Below are positions 1 through 9,670 of a stretch of 64,000 bases of DNA, piece by piece. A program made the position numbers and the translations under genes. Below the pieces are notes generated by a model, which was given only the letters and a program-made list of their open reading frames with translations, was not told where the DNA came from and did no database searches. The DNA comes from Paraburkholderia sp. ZP32-5 (GTDB taxonomy: Bacteria > Pseudomonadota > Gammaproteobacteria > Burkholderiales > Burkholderiaceae), in assembly GCF_021390495.1 (NCBI RefSeq), contig NZ_JAJEJP010000003.1:186001-250000 (forward strand). The letters run 5' to 3'. Every line of letters begins with the position of its first letter. Positions within the stretch are counted from its first letter, which is position 1.

Positions 1-293
1 AACCGCACGATAACTGCTACCCACGATTTCGCAGGTGACGGTGGCAACACCAGGCCGGTCACGGCAGTCACACCCGGAGCGTAAATCTCCACATAACCGC
101 CACGAGGAAAAACGTGACAATCCCCTTCTTCCAGCAAACGCGATACAACCGGCACTGAATCGGCAAGCCAGTCCAACGAGCCATCCCGATAGCGAATTTT
201 CAAACGCCCATCCAGCGCCACGATGGCGCTGCCCCGCTTCAGGCGCAGAATGTGGAGCTGTTTAGGATGGTACCGCCGCTGTTGCTGTTCCAT
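1..293 (-). CDS. DUF2917-like protein, truncated by the window edge
   Basis: Reading the minus strand from an ATG at 293 gives 97 codons open to the window edge, so the C-terminus is missing. The product begins MEQQQRRYHPKQLHILRLKR and continues with short beta-strand-like segments such as LKIRYRDGSLDWL and HVFPRGGYVEIYA. This alternation of glycine, hydrophobic and acidic positions resembles DUF2917 proteins, small cupin-like proteins of unknown function common in Burkholderiales. The family name is from memory of the pattern and is only moderately secure. It is divergent from the MocR-type regulator at 474 with about 180 bp between them, so that regulator may control it. Confidence 0.5.
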   Translation of the reverse strand, partial: MEQQQRRYHPKQLHILRLKRGSAIVALDGRLKIRYRDGSLDWLADSVPVVSRLLEEGDCHVFPRGGYVEIYAPGVTAVTGLVLPPSPAKSWVAVIVR

Positions 294-473
294 TTGGGTC
301 GTCTTCCGATACGTGGCATGCATTCAAGCGTACCCGTCAGGAGCGACCGTGCGACAGACTCAACGCCGCACATTCTGTTGCGCAACAGGCAGAGCGAATT
401 GCCGATTGTTCCGGTCGAAATCCGCGCTGACTGTATCTGGCGACTGCGCACGCTTTCGAGCACGATCAACGAA

Positions 474-1949
474 ATGCCGCTTTCCAACGACGACCCTCGC
501 ACCAATCTGCCGATGCCCGACGAGCCGCTTTATGAGCGCCTCGCCGAACACTATCGCCGCGTCATTCAAGCGGGAACGCTGGCGCCGGGCGACCGCATGC
601 CGTCCGTGCGCGCATTCATGAAGCAGCATCGCGTCAGCCTGTCGACCGCGCTTCAGACGCTTCGGCGTCTGGAAGACGCCGGCTGGCTGCTGGCGAAACC
701 ACGCGCGGGTTACTTCGTGCGGCGGCCCGTCGTATCGAAGCTGGCGAGCGTTCAGGAACCCGCGGTCAACGCGTTGCCGCCCGGCGCGCAATTCGTGGGT
801 TTGCACGAAACCATTTCGCGCGTGATCGAGCGTTCGCATGCGTTTCCCGACGCACTGAATCTCGGCGGCGCAACCGCCAACGCGCAGTTCTATCCCACGT
901 CCCGCCTGCAAGCGCTGACGATGCGCCTGTTGCGACGGCGTCCCACGCTGCTGACCGAAGCGGGCGCACCTGGCGGCGCAATGGAATTCCGCCAGGCGAT
1001 GGCAAAACGCGCGCTCTCCTATGACGTCGTGGTGTCGCCCGACGAACTGATCGTGACGTCGGGCGGGATCGACGCGGTAAATCTCGCGCTGCGTGCAGTG
1101 GCGCAACCTGGCGACACCATCGCCATCGAATCGCCCGCATTCTTCGGCTTGCTGCAGATTCTGGAGAGCCTCGGCCTGCGCGCGCTCGAAATCCCCACGA
1201 GTCCCACGACCGGCATTTCGCTCGAAGCACTCGACGTAGCGTTGAGCGCGTATGACACGGTCAAGGCATTGGTCGTCGTACCGCATCTGCAGAATCCGCT
1301 CGGCAGCGTGATGCCGAACGAACGCAAGGCAGACCTCGTCAAACTGTGCGCGCGGCACGGCATTGTCATTATCGAAGACGATCCTTATCGCGACCTCGTC
1401 GAACCGGCCGACGCAGCGCGGCCAATCAAGTCGTGGGATCGCGACGGCAACGTCATCTATTGCCCGACGCTCAGCAAGGTCTTCGCGCCCGGCATTCGCC
1501 TGGGCTGGATATCGGCGGGCCGCTGGCACCATCGCGTGAAGATGCTGAAATTCGCGCAAAGCCGGCTTAGCGACACACTCCCGCAACTCGTTGCAGCCGA
1601 ATTCATCGACAGCGGTGAATTCGACCGGCACTTGCATCGTTTTCGGGAACGCTTGCGTGGCCAACGCGACGACATGTGCGATGCGATTGCGCGCTATTTC
1701 CCGCGAGACACGCGTTTAAGCCCACCCGACGGCGGCATGTTGCTGTGGGTTGGGCTGCCCGAAGGCGTGAGCTCGGAAAAGCTTTTCGAAGCGGCGCTCA
1801 CGCAAGGCATACGCGTGGCTCCCGGCAGCATCTTTTCCAATTCGAATCTGTTCGACTCTTTTATTCGCGTGAGTTGCCCGAAGCCATTCGATCACGACAT
1901 GGAAATGGCGATTCGCCGCCTCGGTCAACTCGTCGAAACGATTGCCTGA
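474..1949 (+). CDS. MocR-type regulator (GntR wHTH plus class I aminotransferase domain)
   Basis: The 491-residue product has an N-terminal GntR winged helix (about residues 16-85, with LYERLAEHYRRVIQAGTLAPGDRMPSVR) joined to a fold-type I aminotransferase domain (about 110-485). The PLP-binding lysine is K335 in CPTLSKVFAPGIRLGW, and IEDDPYRDL and HLQNPLGSVM are the usual cofactor-site segments. MocR proteins generally sense PLP adducts or amino compounds and control a divergent or nearby gene. The frame is open back to a GTG at 252, but the residues before 474 look non-coding and the ATG at 474 gives the normal N-terminus. No strong ribosome site was seen. The divergent DUF2917-like gene is the nearest candidate target. 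Confidence 0.88.
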   Translation: MPLSNDDPRTNLPMPDEPLYERLAEHYRRVIQAGTLAPGDRMPSVRAFMKQHRVSLSTALQTLRRLEDAGWLLAKPRAGYFVRRPVVSKLASVQEPAVNALPPGAQFVGLHETISRVIERSHAFPDALNLGGATANAQFYPTSRLQALTMRLLRRRPTLLTEAGAPGGAMEFRQAMAKRALSYDVVVSPDELIVTSGGIDAVNLALRAVAQPGDTIAIESPAFFGLLQILESLGLRALEIPTSPTTGISLEALDVALSAYDTVKALVVVPHLQNPLGSVMPNERKADLVKLCARHGIVIIEDDPYRDLVEPADAARPIKSWDRDGNVIYCPTLSKVFAPGIRLGWISAGRWHHRVKMLKFAQSRLSDTLPQLVAAEFIDSGEFDRHLHRFRERLRGQRDDMCDAIARYFPRDTRLSPPDGGMLLWVGLPEGVSSEKLFEAALTQGIRVAPGSIFSNSNLFDSFIRVSCPKPFDHDMEMAIRRLGQLVETIA

Positions 1950-1972
1950 GCGACGCGACGCACATCAGCTCG

Positions 1973-3013
1973 TTACGCGCTTTCTCGCGGAATCACCGTG
2001 AAGTCGATCTTGACCGGCTTGCGGCGCTGCGTGTCGCCGTTTTCGCGATCGGCAAGCGCGGCAAGCAGCGTTTCGCCGGCCCGCTTACCGATACCGTAGG
2101 CATCCACCGACACCGTCGTAATCTTGGGCTGGCAGCACCACGACACCTCGAAGTTGCCGAAGCCGGCAACCGCGATGTCGTCCGGCACCGACAAGCCGCG
2201 CCGGTGACACTCCATGATCGCGCCGAACGCCGACATGTCGCTCACGCACATCACCGCGTCGGTATCGGGCCATGTGTCGAGCAATGCAGCGATCGCCGGC
2301 GCGCCATGACTCATCGTGATCGGCGAATCGCCGAGCCGGATCACGCGCGGTTCGCCTAGGCCCAGCGCCTTCATTTCCGCGAGGTAGCCGCGCATCCGGT
2401 CGTAGCCGCGCCGATCGCGCTCGCTCGCGCCGGCGATAAAACCGATCCGTCGATAACCGCGCTCATGCAGATGTCGGACCATCGCGCGCGCCGCCGCCGA
2501 GTTCGAAAAGCCGACCACCGTATCGATCGGATCGCTGGGCAGGTCCCACATCTCGACGACCGGAATGCCGGCGCGCTGCAATAGCGTGCGGGTCGCTTCG
2601 GTATGCCGGCTGCCGGTCAGCGCGACGCAGCGCGGTTGATGGCGCAGCATCGAGCGCACCAGCGCTTCCTCCTGCTCGAGACGGTAGTCGGTGTCGCCGA
2701 GCAGCAGTTGCAAACCGTGTGGGGTCAGCGCGGCGTTCAGTCCGCGTACCGTGTCGGAGAAGTTCGAGCTGGACAGCGACGGCACCAGCACCGCGACGAA
2801 TTCCGAGCGGCCCGAGGACAGCGCGCCCGCCGCCGCGTCCGCGACATAGCCGAGTTCGTCGATCACCTTCTGGACCCGCTCGCGGGTCGCCTGCGATACG
2901 TTGCGTCCCGCCAGCACGCGCGACACGGTCATCTTCGAAACGCCCGCGCGTTCGGCAACGTCGGACATACGGGGTGGAACAGGCGGGGGCGGGACGGGCG
3001 GCCTGGACGTCAT
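1973..3013 (-). CDS. LacI-family regulator, GntR (gluconate repressor) subtype
   Basis: The 346-residue product has a LacI helix-turn-helix at about residues 15-60 (MSDVAERAGVSKMTVSRVLA) and a periplasmic-binding-protein-like effector domain. The segment PVVEMWDLPSDPIDTVVGFS followed by an N..AA..M pattern matches E. coli GntR-type repressors, which bind sugar acids, rather than LacI itself. A sugar-acid ligand fits its place at the end of a unit encoding a sugar dehydrogenase and a lactonase. The ATG at 3013 is preferred because the open frame upstream to 3127 lacks domain character. It lies 160 bp after the lactonase gene on the same strand and may be co-transcribed. Confidence 0.85.
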   Translation of the reverse strand: MTSRPPVPPPPVPPRMSDVAERAGVSKMTVSRVLAGRNVSQATRERVQKVIDELGYVADAAAGALSSGRSEFVAVLVPSLSSSNFSDTVRGLNAALTPHGLQLLLGDTDYRLEQEEALVRSMLRHQPRCVALTGSRHTEATRTLLQRAGIPVVEMWDLPSDPIDTVVGFSNSAAARAMVRHLHERGYRRIGFIAGASERDRRGYDRMRGYLAEMKALGLGEPRVIRLGDSPITMSHGAPAIAALLDTWPDTDAVMCVSDMSAFGAIMECHRRGLSVPDDIAVAGFGNFEVSWCCQPKITTVSVDAYGIGKRAGETLLAALADRENGDTQRRKPVKIDFTVIPRESA

Positions 3014-3175
3014 GGTGGGGATCGGTGCAAATGCGCGGAAGTCACGGAACGCACATGATAGCTGGCCGCACCTTGCGGGGCGACCATGTGGGGCGACCGC
3101 GGCGATATCCGCACGCGAGGTCCGCACATGCCGCGCGGTTTCGTGTTGCCGCGGCCTGTATCGTTAGCGCAAGAG

Positions 3176-4060
3176 TTAGCGCGCGAAGCCGACCGTGCAG
3201 CGTGCCTGCGGCTGCCCCGGCACCGGCGCGCGGAACATGAAGAGCCCGCCCGCCTGCGGCTGATGCTGCCGCTCGATCGCCGTCAGCCCCTTCCATGCGG
3301 TCGATACGTACACGGTTTGCAGATCGTCGCCGCCGAACGCGAGCTTCGTCACATTCGCGCACGGCAACGGCACCTGATCGACCAGTTCGCCTGCCGGCGA
3401 GTAACGCTCGATCCGCCAGCCGCCGAACAGCGCGACCCACAGGAAGCCTTCGGCGTCGACCGCCATGCCGTCAGGGTGACCGTCTCCTGAAATCGCGGCG
3501 AAGATGCGCTTGCCCGACAACGTGCCGTCGTCGGCGACATCGAATGCGTAGACGACCCGGCGCATCGTGTCGTTGTGATAGAGCGTGCGGCCATCCGGGC
3601 TCATCGCCGGGCCGTTCGTGATCACGTAATCGTCGTCCTGCGCGAGCGCCGCGCCGCTTTCGTTCACGCGATACAGCGTGCCGCTCGGTGCCTGCTCGGC
3701 ATCATCCATCGAGCCGAACCAGAGGCGCCCGCGCGCATCGACGAAGCCATCGTTGAGCCGGTTGCCCGGCAGATGCGGCTCGACGTCGACGAGCTTGCTG
3801 AACTGCCCGCTCGTCGCGTCGAAGCGATACAGGCCGCCGGGCAGGCCGCAGACGAACAGTTTGTCGCCGAGCGGCACGATAAAGCCTGGCTGGTCCGGCG
3901 CCTGCCAGCTCTGTTGCTCGCCCGTCGCCACGCTCAACCGATGAATCCGCCGCCCCTTGATATCGACGAAATACACCGCGTTTTCCGCGGCCTGCCACAG
4001 CGGCCCTTCGGCAAGCTCGGCGCCCACCGGCCATACGCATTCGGGAACCGGCATGCTCAT
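3176..4060 (-). CDS. SMP-30/gluconolactonase-family sugar lactonase (probable xylonolactonase)
   Basis: The 294-residue product is an SMP-30/LRE beta-propeller. The early AELAEGPLW carries the metal-binding glutamate, NRLNDGFVDARGRLWFGSMD has the Asn/Asp ligands of blade 2, and DGHPDGMAVDAEGFLWVALF carries a further Asp ligand. These enzymes hydrolyse sugar 1,4- or 1,5-lactones to sugar acids. The ATG at 4060 overlaps the upstream dehydrogenase stop (ATGA at 4060-4057), which indicates translational coupling and favours it over the start at 4072. Pairing with a Caulobacter XylB-like dehydrogenase makes xylonolactonase the best guess; an arabino- or glucono-lactonase remains possible. Confidence 0.82.
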   Translation of the reverse strand: MSMPVPECVWPVGAELAEGPLWQAAENAVYFVDIKGRRIHRLSVATGEQQSWQAPDQPGFIVPLGDKLFVCGLPGGLYRFDATSGQFSKLVDVEPHLPGNRLNDGFVDARGRLWFGSMDDAEQAPSGTLYRVNESGAALAQDDDYVITNGPAMSPDGRTLYHNDTMRRVVYAFDVADDGTLSGKRIFAAISGDGHPDGMAVDAEGFLWVALFGGWRIERYSPAGELVDQVPLPCANVTKLAFGGDDLQTVYVSTAWKGLTAIERQHQPQAGGLFMFRAPVPGQPQARCTVGFAR

Positions 4061-4824
4061 TCTCCGTACCACCCTGCGTCGACGAAGTAATCGCGGCCGG
4101 AGCAGCGCGACGCGTCATCGGACGCGAGGAACAGTGCCATACGCGCGACGTGCTCGGGCTCGATACGCAGTTGCAGACATTGACTCGCAACGACCTTCGC
4201 CTCGCTCTCGGGCGATTGCCACAGCTGCATTTGCCGCGGCGTTTTCACCGCACCGGGGATGATGCAGTTCACGCGAATCCCCACGTCGCCCAGGTCGCGC
4301 GCGAGACCGCGCGTCAGACCTTCGATGCCGGCCTTCGCGGTCATATAGATCGCAAGATTCGGCAACGCCAGATGCCACGACACCGAACCGAGATTCAGGA
4401 TCACGCCGCGCCCTGCGCGGCGCATGCCGTTCGCGGCGGCCTGCGCGCAGAAGAACTGATGCCGCAGATTCACGGCCATGCGTTCGTCCCAATAGTTCGC
4501 GGTGAGTTCGCCGATTTCATGGCGATCGTCGTTGCCAGCGTTGTTCACCAGCACGTCGATCGGACCCGCCGCATCGACGATCGCCGCGAACGTGCTTTCA
4601 ATCGCGTCGACACTGCGCAGATCGCAGCGTCGAAACAGCGGCGGATGCTTGGCTCCGCGCAGCGCCTCCTGCAACGCGAGCGAATCGTGCTCGGCCACAT
4701 CGAGGAAAAACACCCGCGCGCCCTGCTGCGCGAAGGCTTCGACCATCGCGGCGCCGATCCCGCTGCCACCGCCGGTGACGACGACCGTTTTGTCCGACAG
4801 ACTCGGATAGATTGCGTACGACAT
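4057..4824 (-). CDS. SDR sugar 1-dehydrogenase, D-xylose dehydrogenase-like
   Basis: The 255-residue product is a classical short-chain dehydrogenase. It has the NAD-binding GGGSGIG at 18-24, NNAG at 94-97, catalytic Ser147, and Tyr160/Lys164 in YMTAK. The start (MSYAIYPSLSDKTVVVTGGG), NNAGNDDRHEIGELT, YWDERMAVNLRH, SVSWHLALPNL and the C-terminal ASRCSGRDYFVDAGW strongly recall Caulobacter crescentus NAD-dependent D-xylose 1-dehydrogenase XylB. The acidic Asp42 in LDVAEHD fits NAD rather than NADP preference. It is coupled to the lactonase and follows the GH3 gene by about 100 bp, so xylose released by the glycosidase could be oxidised directly. Confidence 0.85.
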   Translation of the reverse strand: MSYAIYPSLSDKTVVVTGGGSGIGAAMVEAFAQQGARVFFLDVAEHDSLALQEALRGAKHPPLFRRCDLRSVDAIESTFAAIVDAAGPIDVLVNNAGNDDRHEIGELTANYWDERMAVNLRHQFFCAQAAANGMRRAGRGVILNLGSVSWHLALPNLAIYMTAKAGIEGLTRGLARDLGDVGIRVNCIIPGAVKTPRQMQLWQSPESEAKVVASQCLQLRIEPEHVARMALFLASDDASRCSGRDYFVDAGWYGE

Positions 4825-4925
4825 CAGATATTCCAGTTTTTACGAGTAGGACCACATATAGGGCAGCAAGCCGTGCGCATGCCCACGCACGCGCATTACC
4901 GCGCCCTTCCTGATCGTCCCGCCGC

Positions 4926-7334
4926 TCAGGGCAGGATCTCGACTTCGCTGAGCATACGCCAGTCGCGTTCCAGCGTTCTGGTTGCGTTGCCCACTACCGT
5001 GACCGTGCCGCCCAGATGGATATCGCGGCTCGAACTGCCGACCAGCACGTCGAAATCGCCCGGCTCGACGATGCGCTCGCCGCGTTCGTCGGTGAAGTTC
5101 AGCATGTCGACCGGCAGCTTCACGCGCACGCGCGCCGCTGCGCCCGCCGTCAGCGGCACCCGCGCAAACGCCTTCAACTCGCGCACCGGACGCGCCACCG
5201 ACGCATGGCGGTCGCGTACATAGATCTGCACGACTTCGGTGCCGTCGCGCGCGCCGGTGTTATCGACCGTGAAGCTCAGCTCGATCGTGCCGTTTGCGAG
5301 CGGCACTTCGCTGTGCGCGAGCGCGAGACCGTCGTAACGGAATTGCGTATAGCCCAGACCGAAACCGAATGGATAGCGGCAACCGAAGTGGTATGCAACC
5401 GGCGTTCCCGCGCTCTTCAGCCGATGGTTGTACACGTACGGCACGGCACCGGCGCTCTTCGGCACCGACAGCGGCAGACGGCCGCTGAAATTGGCGCGGC
5501 CCACCAGCAGGTCGGCAAGTGCTTCGGCGCCGCGCTCGCCCGGCGCGAACGCGATGATCTGCGCGGCGATCCGGTCTTCGAGGCCGCCGAGGTTGTACGG
5601 CCGGCCACCGGTCATCACGACGACGGTCGGCGTGCCGCTGTCGACCACCGCGTTGAGCAAGGCCTGCTGCACGCCCGGCAGATCGAGGCTGTCGGTATCC
5701 GAGCCTTCGCCGACCGTACCGGACTGGAACAGCCCCGCCAGATCGCCGACGAACACGAGCGCCACGCCCGCTTGCCGCGCGGCGTTGACCGCGGCCGCGA
5801 TGCTGTCGGTGTCCTTGCTGATCAGTGCGTCATCACGAATCGCGTCGCCGCTCAGATCGAGCGACACGTCGCCGGGAAATACCGGTGCGCCCGCGCGGCG
5901 TTCCTTGATGATGTCGCAGCCTTGCGCGTGAATCACGCGATCGTTGCCGAGCAACGCGCGCAGCGCCTTTAGCGGCGTCGCAATCGATGCGGTCGATTGC
6001 TCGCCGCTATTGATCAGATGCACCGGGAAGCTGTAGCCGGCGAGCAGCGCGAGCGGATCGTCGGCGGTCGGGCCGATCACCGCGATTTTCTCCGCGCCAT
6101 TCGCATTCAACGGCAGCACCGCGCCTTCGTTACGCAGCAGCACCGCCGATTCGAGCGCGACCTGATACGCGGTGTCGCCCGCGGCCGCGCTTTTTACGTC
6201 GACGCGTTCGGGGTCGACATACGGATTCTCGAACAGGCCCAGTTGGAACTTCATACGCAGCACGCGCGATACGGCCGCATCGATCGTCTGTTCGGTGATC
6301 TCGTTGCGTTCGAGCGCTTCTTTCAAATGCACCGCGCACTCGTGCCCAGGCAGTTCGACGTCGAGCCCTGCGTTGAACGCGAGCGCCGCCGCCGATGCGC
6401 TGTCGCGCGCGACCGCATGGTGGCTGAACAGCAGATCCACGCCCGCGTAGTCGGCGACGACGAGACCGTCGAAGCCCCACTTCTCGCGCAGCGTTTCATG
6501 CAGCAGCTTGCGGTCGCCATGACAGGGCACGCCGTCGACATCGTGATACGCCGGCATCACCGAGCCCGCATTCGCGAGCTTGATTGCCATCTCGAACGGC
6601 AGCATGAACACGTCGTTCAGTTCGCGCGGACCGACATGCACGGGCGCGTGATTGCGGCCGCCCTCGCTCGCCGAATGACCGACGAAATGCTTGAGCGTCG
6701 CGAGCAGATCGCGCCGTTCGCCTTGCAGGCCCTTCACGTAATGACACGCGAGCACGCCGACCAGATACGGATCTTCGCCGAGCGTTTCCTCGGTGCGGCC
6801 CCAGCGCGGATCACGCGACACGTCGAGCACCGGCGCGAGCCCCTGATGACAGCCGATCGAACGCGCCTGCTCGCCGATGATCCTGCCCACTTCGCCGACA
6901 AGGCCCGGGTTCCAGGTCGCCGCATAGTTGAGCGGCGACGGAAACAGCGTTGCGTCCTTGATCATCAGCCCGACCAGGCATTCCTCGTGCGCCATCACCG
7001 GAATGCCCAGACGCGTGTCTTCGATCATCTTGCGCTGCAATTCATTAAGTGCGCGCACCCCTTCCTTCGGCTCGACCGTGTGCGTGCCGAGCGGACGCGT
7101 GATCTGACCGAGGCCATGCTGCAGGATCTCGTCGACCGTGATCTGGTTCGCGCTCTGTGCGAAATCGATGCTGCGCGCCTTGTGCTTGCCGTCGGCCGAC
7201 AATTTCAGCCACGCGGCGTGAAGCTGCGCAATTTTTTCGTCCAGCGTCATACGCGCCAGCAGGTCGGCAACGCGCTCCTCCACCGGCGCCGCGGCATTGC
7301 GGTAAAGCGGAACTTCACTTTGGCGAAGCAACAT
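4926..7334 (-). CDS. GH3 beta-glycosidase (beta-glucosidase or beta-xylosidase)
   Basis: The 802-residue product has the full three-part GH3 layout. An N-terminal TIM-barrel carries DVSRDPRWGRTEETLGEDPY (171-190), KHFVGH (215-220) and the nucleophile Asp295 in LVVADYAGVD. An alpha/beta sandwich follows, and a C-terminal fibronectin-III-like domain (about 690-775; ELSFTVDNTGARDGTEVVQI). No signal peptide is visible, so it probably acts on imported oligosaccharides. The ATG at 7334 has a good ribosome site (AAAGGAG). The adjacent xylose-dehydrogenase-like gene suggests beta-xylosidase activity, but sequence alone cannot separate that from beta-glucosidase. Confidence 0.93.
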   Translation of the reverse strand: MLLRQSEVPLYRNAAAPVEERVADLLARMTLDEKIAQLHAAWLKLSADGKHKARSIDFAQSANQITVDEILQHGLGQITRPLGTHTVEPKEGVRALNELQRKMIEDTRLGIPVMAHEECLVGLMIKDATLFPSPLNYAATWNPGLVGEVGRIIGEQARSIGCHQGLAPVLDVSRDPRWGRTEETLGEDPYLVGVLACHYVKGLQGERRDLLATLKHFVGHSASEGGRNHAPVHVGPRELNDVFMLPFEMAIKLANAGSVMPAYHDVDGVPCHGDRKLLHETLREKWGFDGLVVADYAGVDLLFSHHAVARDSASAAALAFNAGLDVELPGHECAVHLKEALERNEITEQTIDAAVSRVLRMKFQLGLFENPYVDPERVDVKSAAAGDTAYQVALESAVLLRNEGAVLPLNANGAEKIAVIGPTADDPLALLAGYSFPVHLINSGEQSTASIATPLKALRALLGNDRVIHAQGCDIIKERRAGAPVFPGDVSLDLSGDAIRDDALISKDTDSIAAAVNAARQAGVALVFVGDLAGLFQSGTVGEGSDTDSLDLPGVQQALLNAVVDSGTPTVVVMTGGRPYNLGGLEDRIAAQIIAFAPGERGAEALADLLVGRANFSGRLPLSVPKSAGAVPYVYNHRLKSAGTPVAYHFGCRYPFGFGLGYTQFRYDGLALAHSEVPLANGTIELSFTVDNTGARDGTEVVQIYVRDRHASVARPVRELKAFARVPLTAGAAARVRVKLPVDMLNFTDERGERIVEPGDFDVLVGSSSRDIHLGGTVTVVGNATRTLERDWRMLSEVEILP

Positions 7335-7633
7335 CGAGAACTCCTTTTAATTATCCCTGGTGTACGAAGCGCGCAATGCGCCGACAAATTCGTTTTCTTC
7401 ACAAGCGCTGCTTGGAGGCGCTTACGGGGACGTTTTATCGAATGCAATCCCCGCGCTGGTTCGATGCTGTTTTCGATGCTTTTTCGAAATCTGCAATTCG
7501 TTCAGGCGATCGAACGCCGACGCAACGCGTAATGCCGCGTGTCGTCCTGACCGGTCCTGACCCGGTCATAGCCCAGTACTAGCTCGTGATGTGATTCGTT
7601 ACGCCGCGCGCGACGCGACGCAACCCGCTGAAC
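7335..7633. other. Intergenic region between ABC importer and GH3 unit
   Basis: This 299-bp gap separates two minus-strand units. It holds no convincing ORF. It contains an AAGCGC (7403-7408) and GCGCTT (7418-7423) inverted pair that looks like a spaced LacI-family half-site pair, about 70 bp upstream of the GH3 start. It also has a repeated TTCGATGCT and a short GACCGG/CCGGTC hairpin (7549-7567) nearer the ATPase stop. The GH3 promoter most likely lies here. Confidence 0.45.
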
Positions 7634-8764
7634 TCAGTGCAAGCGAGGCACCGCGAAATCCTTGTCGTCGAATACGTGGCATGCGTTCGGCGCCAGCGTC
7701 AGCTCGATGCGCTCGTCGTGCATCACGCCACCGTCGCCGGCCAGCTTGGCGATCATCGTGCCGCCGTCGCGCGCGCCGCCGTCGATATGCACGTAGCTGT
7801 GCTCGCCCATCCGTTCGACCAGACGCACCGCGCAGCGGATCGTCTGCACGCCGGGCTGCGCGGACGGCAAACCGAGATGCTCCGGCCGCACGCCGAGCGT
7901 GATCGACGAGCCGACGTGCAGCTTGCGGCCATCGACCGCCGCGCGCACGCGCTCGCCGGTCGTCAGTTCGACTTCGATGCCTTTTTCGTCGACGCCCTTC
8001 ACGCTGGCCGGCATGAAGTTCATCTTCGGCGAGCCGATAAAGCCCGCGACGAAACGGCTCTTCGGCCGGTGATACAGATCGAGCGGCGCGCCGATCTGCG
8101 CGATGCTGCCGTGCTTTTCCATGTCGGCGCCGGCATGCAGCAGCACGATCTTGTCGGCGAGCGCCATCGCTTCGATCTGGTCGTGCGTCACGTAGACCGC
8201 GCTCGCGCGGCGAAACTCGCGATGCAGGCGCGCGATCTCGATACGGGTCTGCACGCGCAGCGCGGCATCGAGATTCGACAACGGTTCGTCGAACAGGAAC
8301 ACGCCCGGTTCACGCACGATCGCGCGGCCGATCGCGACGCGCTGCCGCTGGCCGCCGGATAACGCGGCTGGGCGGCGTTCGAGGTAGCTGTCCAGTTGTA
8401 GCGCAGCAGCGGCACTGCGCACTTTCTTATCGATGGTGGCCTTGTCGACTTTCGCCTGACGCAGACCGAACGCCATGTTCTCGTACACGCTCATATGCGG
8501 ATAGAGCGCGTAGTTCTGGAACACCATCGCGACCTGGCGCTTCGCGGGCTCGACCTGGTTCATCAGTTGACCATCGATGCGCAACTCGCCATCCGTAATC
8601 GATTCGAGTCCGGCGATCATGCGCAGCAACGTCGACTTGCCGCAGCCCGACGGCCCGAGAAAGACGCAGAATTCGTTCTGGCCGACTTCCAGGTTGGCGT
8701 CGCGAATCACCGCGTGGCCGCTCGTATACGACTTCTGGATGTTGGAGAGGGAAATGCTTGCCAT
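7634..8764 (-). CDS. CUT1-family sugar ABC importer ATP-binding protein
   Basis: The 376-residue product is a UgpC/MalK-type ATPase: Walker [10 protein letters not shown] near residues 38-46, Q-loop QNYALYPHM, signature [14 protein letters not shown], Walker [13 protein letters not shown], and the switch histidine in YVTHDQIEAM. A C-terminal TOBE/regulatory domain of about 140 residues is present. It is the last gene of the unit SBP-permease-permease-ATPase. It probably energises uptake of the oligosaccharide processed by the downstream GH3 enzyme. The ribosome site before 8764 is weak. Confidence 0.95.
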   Translation of the reverse strand: MASISLSNIQKSYTSGHAVIRDANLEVGQNEFCVFLGPSGCGKSTLLRMIAGLESITDGELRIDGQLMNQVEPAKRQVAMVFQNYALYPHMSVYENMAFGLRQAKVDKATIDKKVRSAAAALQLDSYLERRPAALSGGQRQRVAIGRAIVREPGVFLFDEPLSNLDAALRVQTRIEIARLHREFRRASAVYVTHDQIEAMALADKIVLLHAGADMEKHGSIAQIGAPLDLYHRPKSRFVAGFIGSPKMNFMPASVKGVDEKGIEVELTTGERVRAAVDGRKLHVGSSITLGVRPEHLGLPSAQPGVQTIRCAVRLVERMGEHSYVHIDGGARDGGTMIAKLAGDGGVMHDERIELTLAPNACHVFDDKDFAVPRLH

Positions 8765-8836
8765 ATCGTTCTATGCGAAGTTCGGTGTGCGCGGGCCACT
8801 ACAGCCCGCACGATTCGAGGTGGTTGGCGATGCCGG

Positions 8837-9667
8837 TCAGCCCTTCAGCGAGCCGGCCATCATCCCCTTGATCACGCGCTCCTGACCGAATGCGTAGGCA
8901 ACGATCAGCGGCAACGACGTGAGCACGAGCACAGACAGCATCGACGGTATGTTCGACGCGTATTGCCCCATGAAATCCCAGATCGCGAGCGGCAACGTAC
9001 GGTGTGCGGCTGTCGACGTGAGCATGTACGCGAAGATGAACTCGTTCCACAGGCCAATGCCGTTGAAGATCGCGACGGTAGCGAGGCCCGGTGCCGAAAG
9101 CGGGAAGAAAATACGCCAGAAGATTCGAAACGGACTGCAACCGTCGAGCTGCGCCGCTTCTTCGAGCTCGCGCGGAATCTGCCGCATGAACTCGGTCAGG
9201 ATGAAGATCGACACTGGCAGACTAAGAGCCACATAGGGGCCGAGCAACGCGAACGCGGTGTCGTAAAGACCCAGGTTGCGCGTGAGCAGATAGATCGGCA
9301 CGAGCGTCGCATGCAGCGGCACGATCATGCCGGCGACCACCAGACCGAACAGCAGCTTGTTCAGTGCGAAGCGCAGCCGCGCGAACACGTAGGCCGCCAT
9401 CGCACTGATGATCACGATCAGCAGCACCGACACGCCCACCGTGAACACGCTGTTGCGCAGATACGTGAAGAACGGCCCCTGCAGCACCGCCGCGTAATTG
9501 CCCCAATACAGATGGCTCGGGGGCGCCCATACGGACGTCGTGAAGGTCTCTTCCTGGCTCTTGAAGCTCGACACGACCATGAAGAGAAACGGAATCGTCG
9601 TGACACCGAGCCAGATCAACGCCAGCATCGGAATGCCTACACGGGGAAAGCGTAGTTTCCTGTTCAT
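8837..9667 (-). CDS. Sugar ABC permease, MalG/CUT1 type
   Basis: The 276-residue product has about six membrane segments and the cytoplasmic EAA loop [27 protein letters not shown], diagnostic of CUT1 permeases. It begins [20 protein letters not shown]. The ATG at 9667 lies 3 bp after the upstream permease stop, with GAGGTC as ribosome site. It forms the transport channel with the gene before it. Confidence 0.94.
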   Translation of the reverse strand: MNRKLRFPRVGIPMLALIWLGVTTIPFLFMVVSSFKSQEETFTTSVWAPPSHLYWGNYAAVLQGPFFTYLRNSVFTVGVSVLLIVIISAMAAYVFARLRFALNKLLFGLVVAGMIVPLHATLVPIYLLTRNLGLYDTAFALLGPYVALSLPVSIFILTEFMRQIPRELEEAAQLDGCSPFRIFWRIFFPLSAPGLATVAIFNGIGLWNEFIFAYMLTSTAAHRTLPLAIWDFMGQYASNIPSMLSVLVLTSLPLIVAYAFGQERVIKGMMAGSLKG

Positions 9668-9670
9668 GGT

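Noticed and set aside
360..1664. Long minus-strand frame opposite the MocR gene
   Set aside because: A typical antisense shadow of a GC-rich gene; the plus strand encodes the complete MocR domains.
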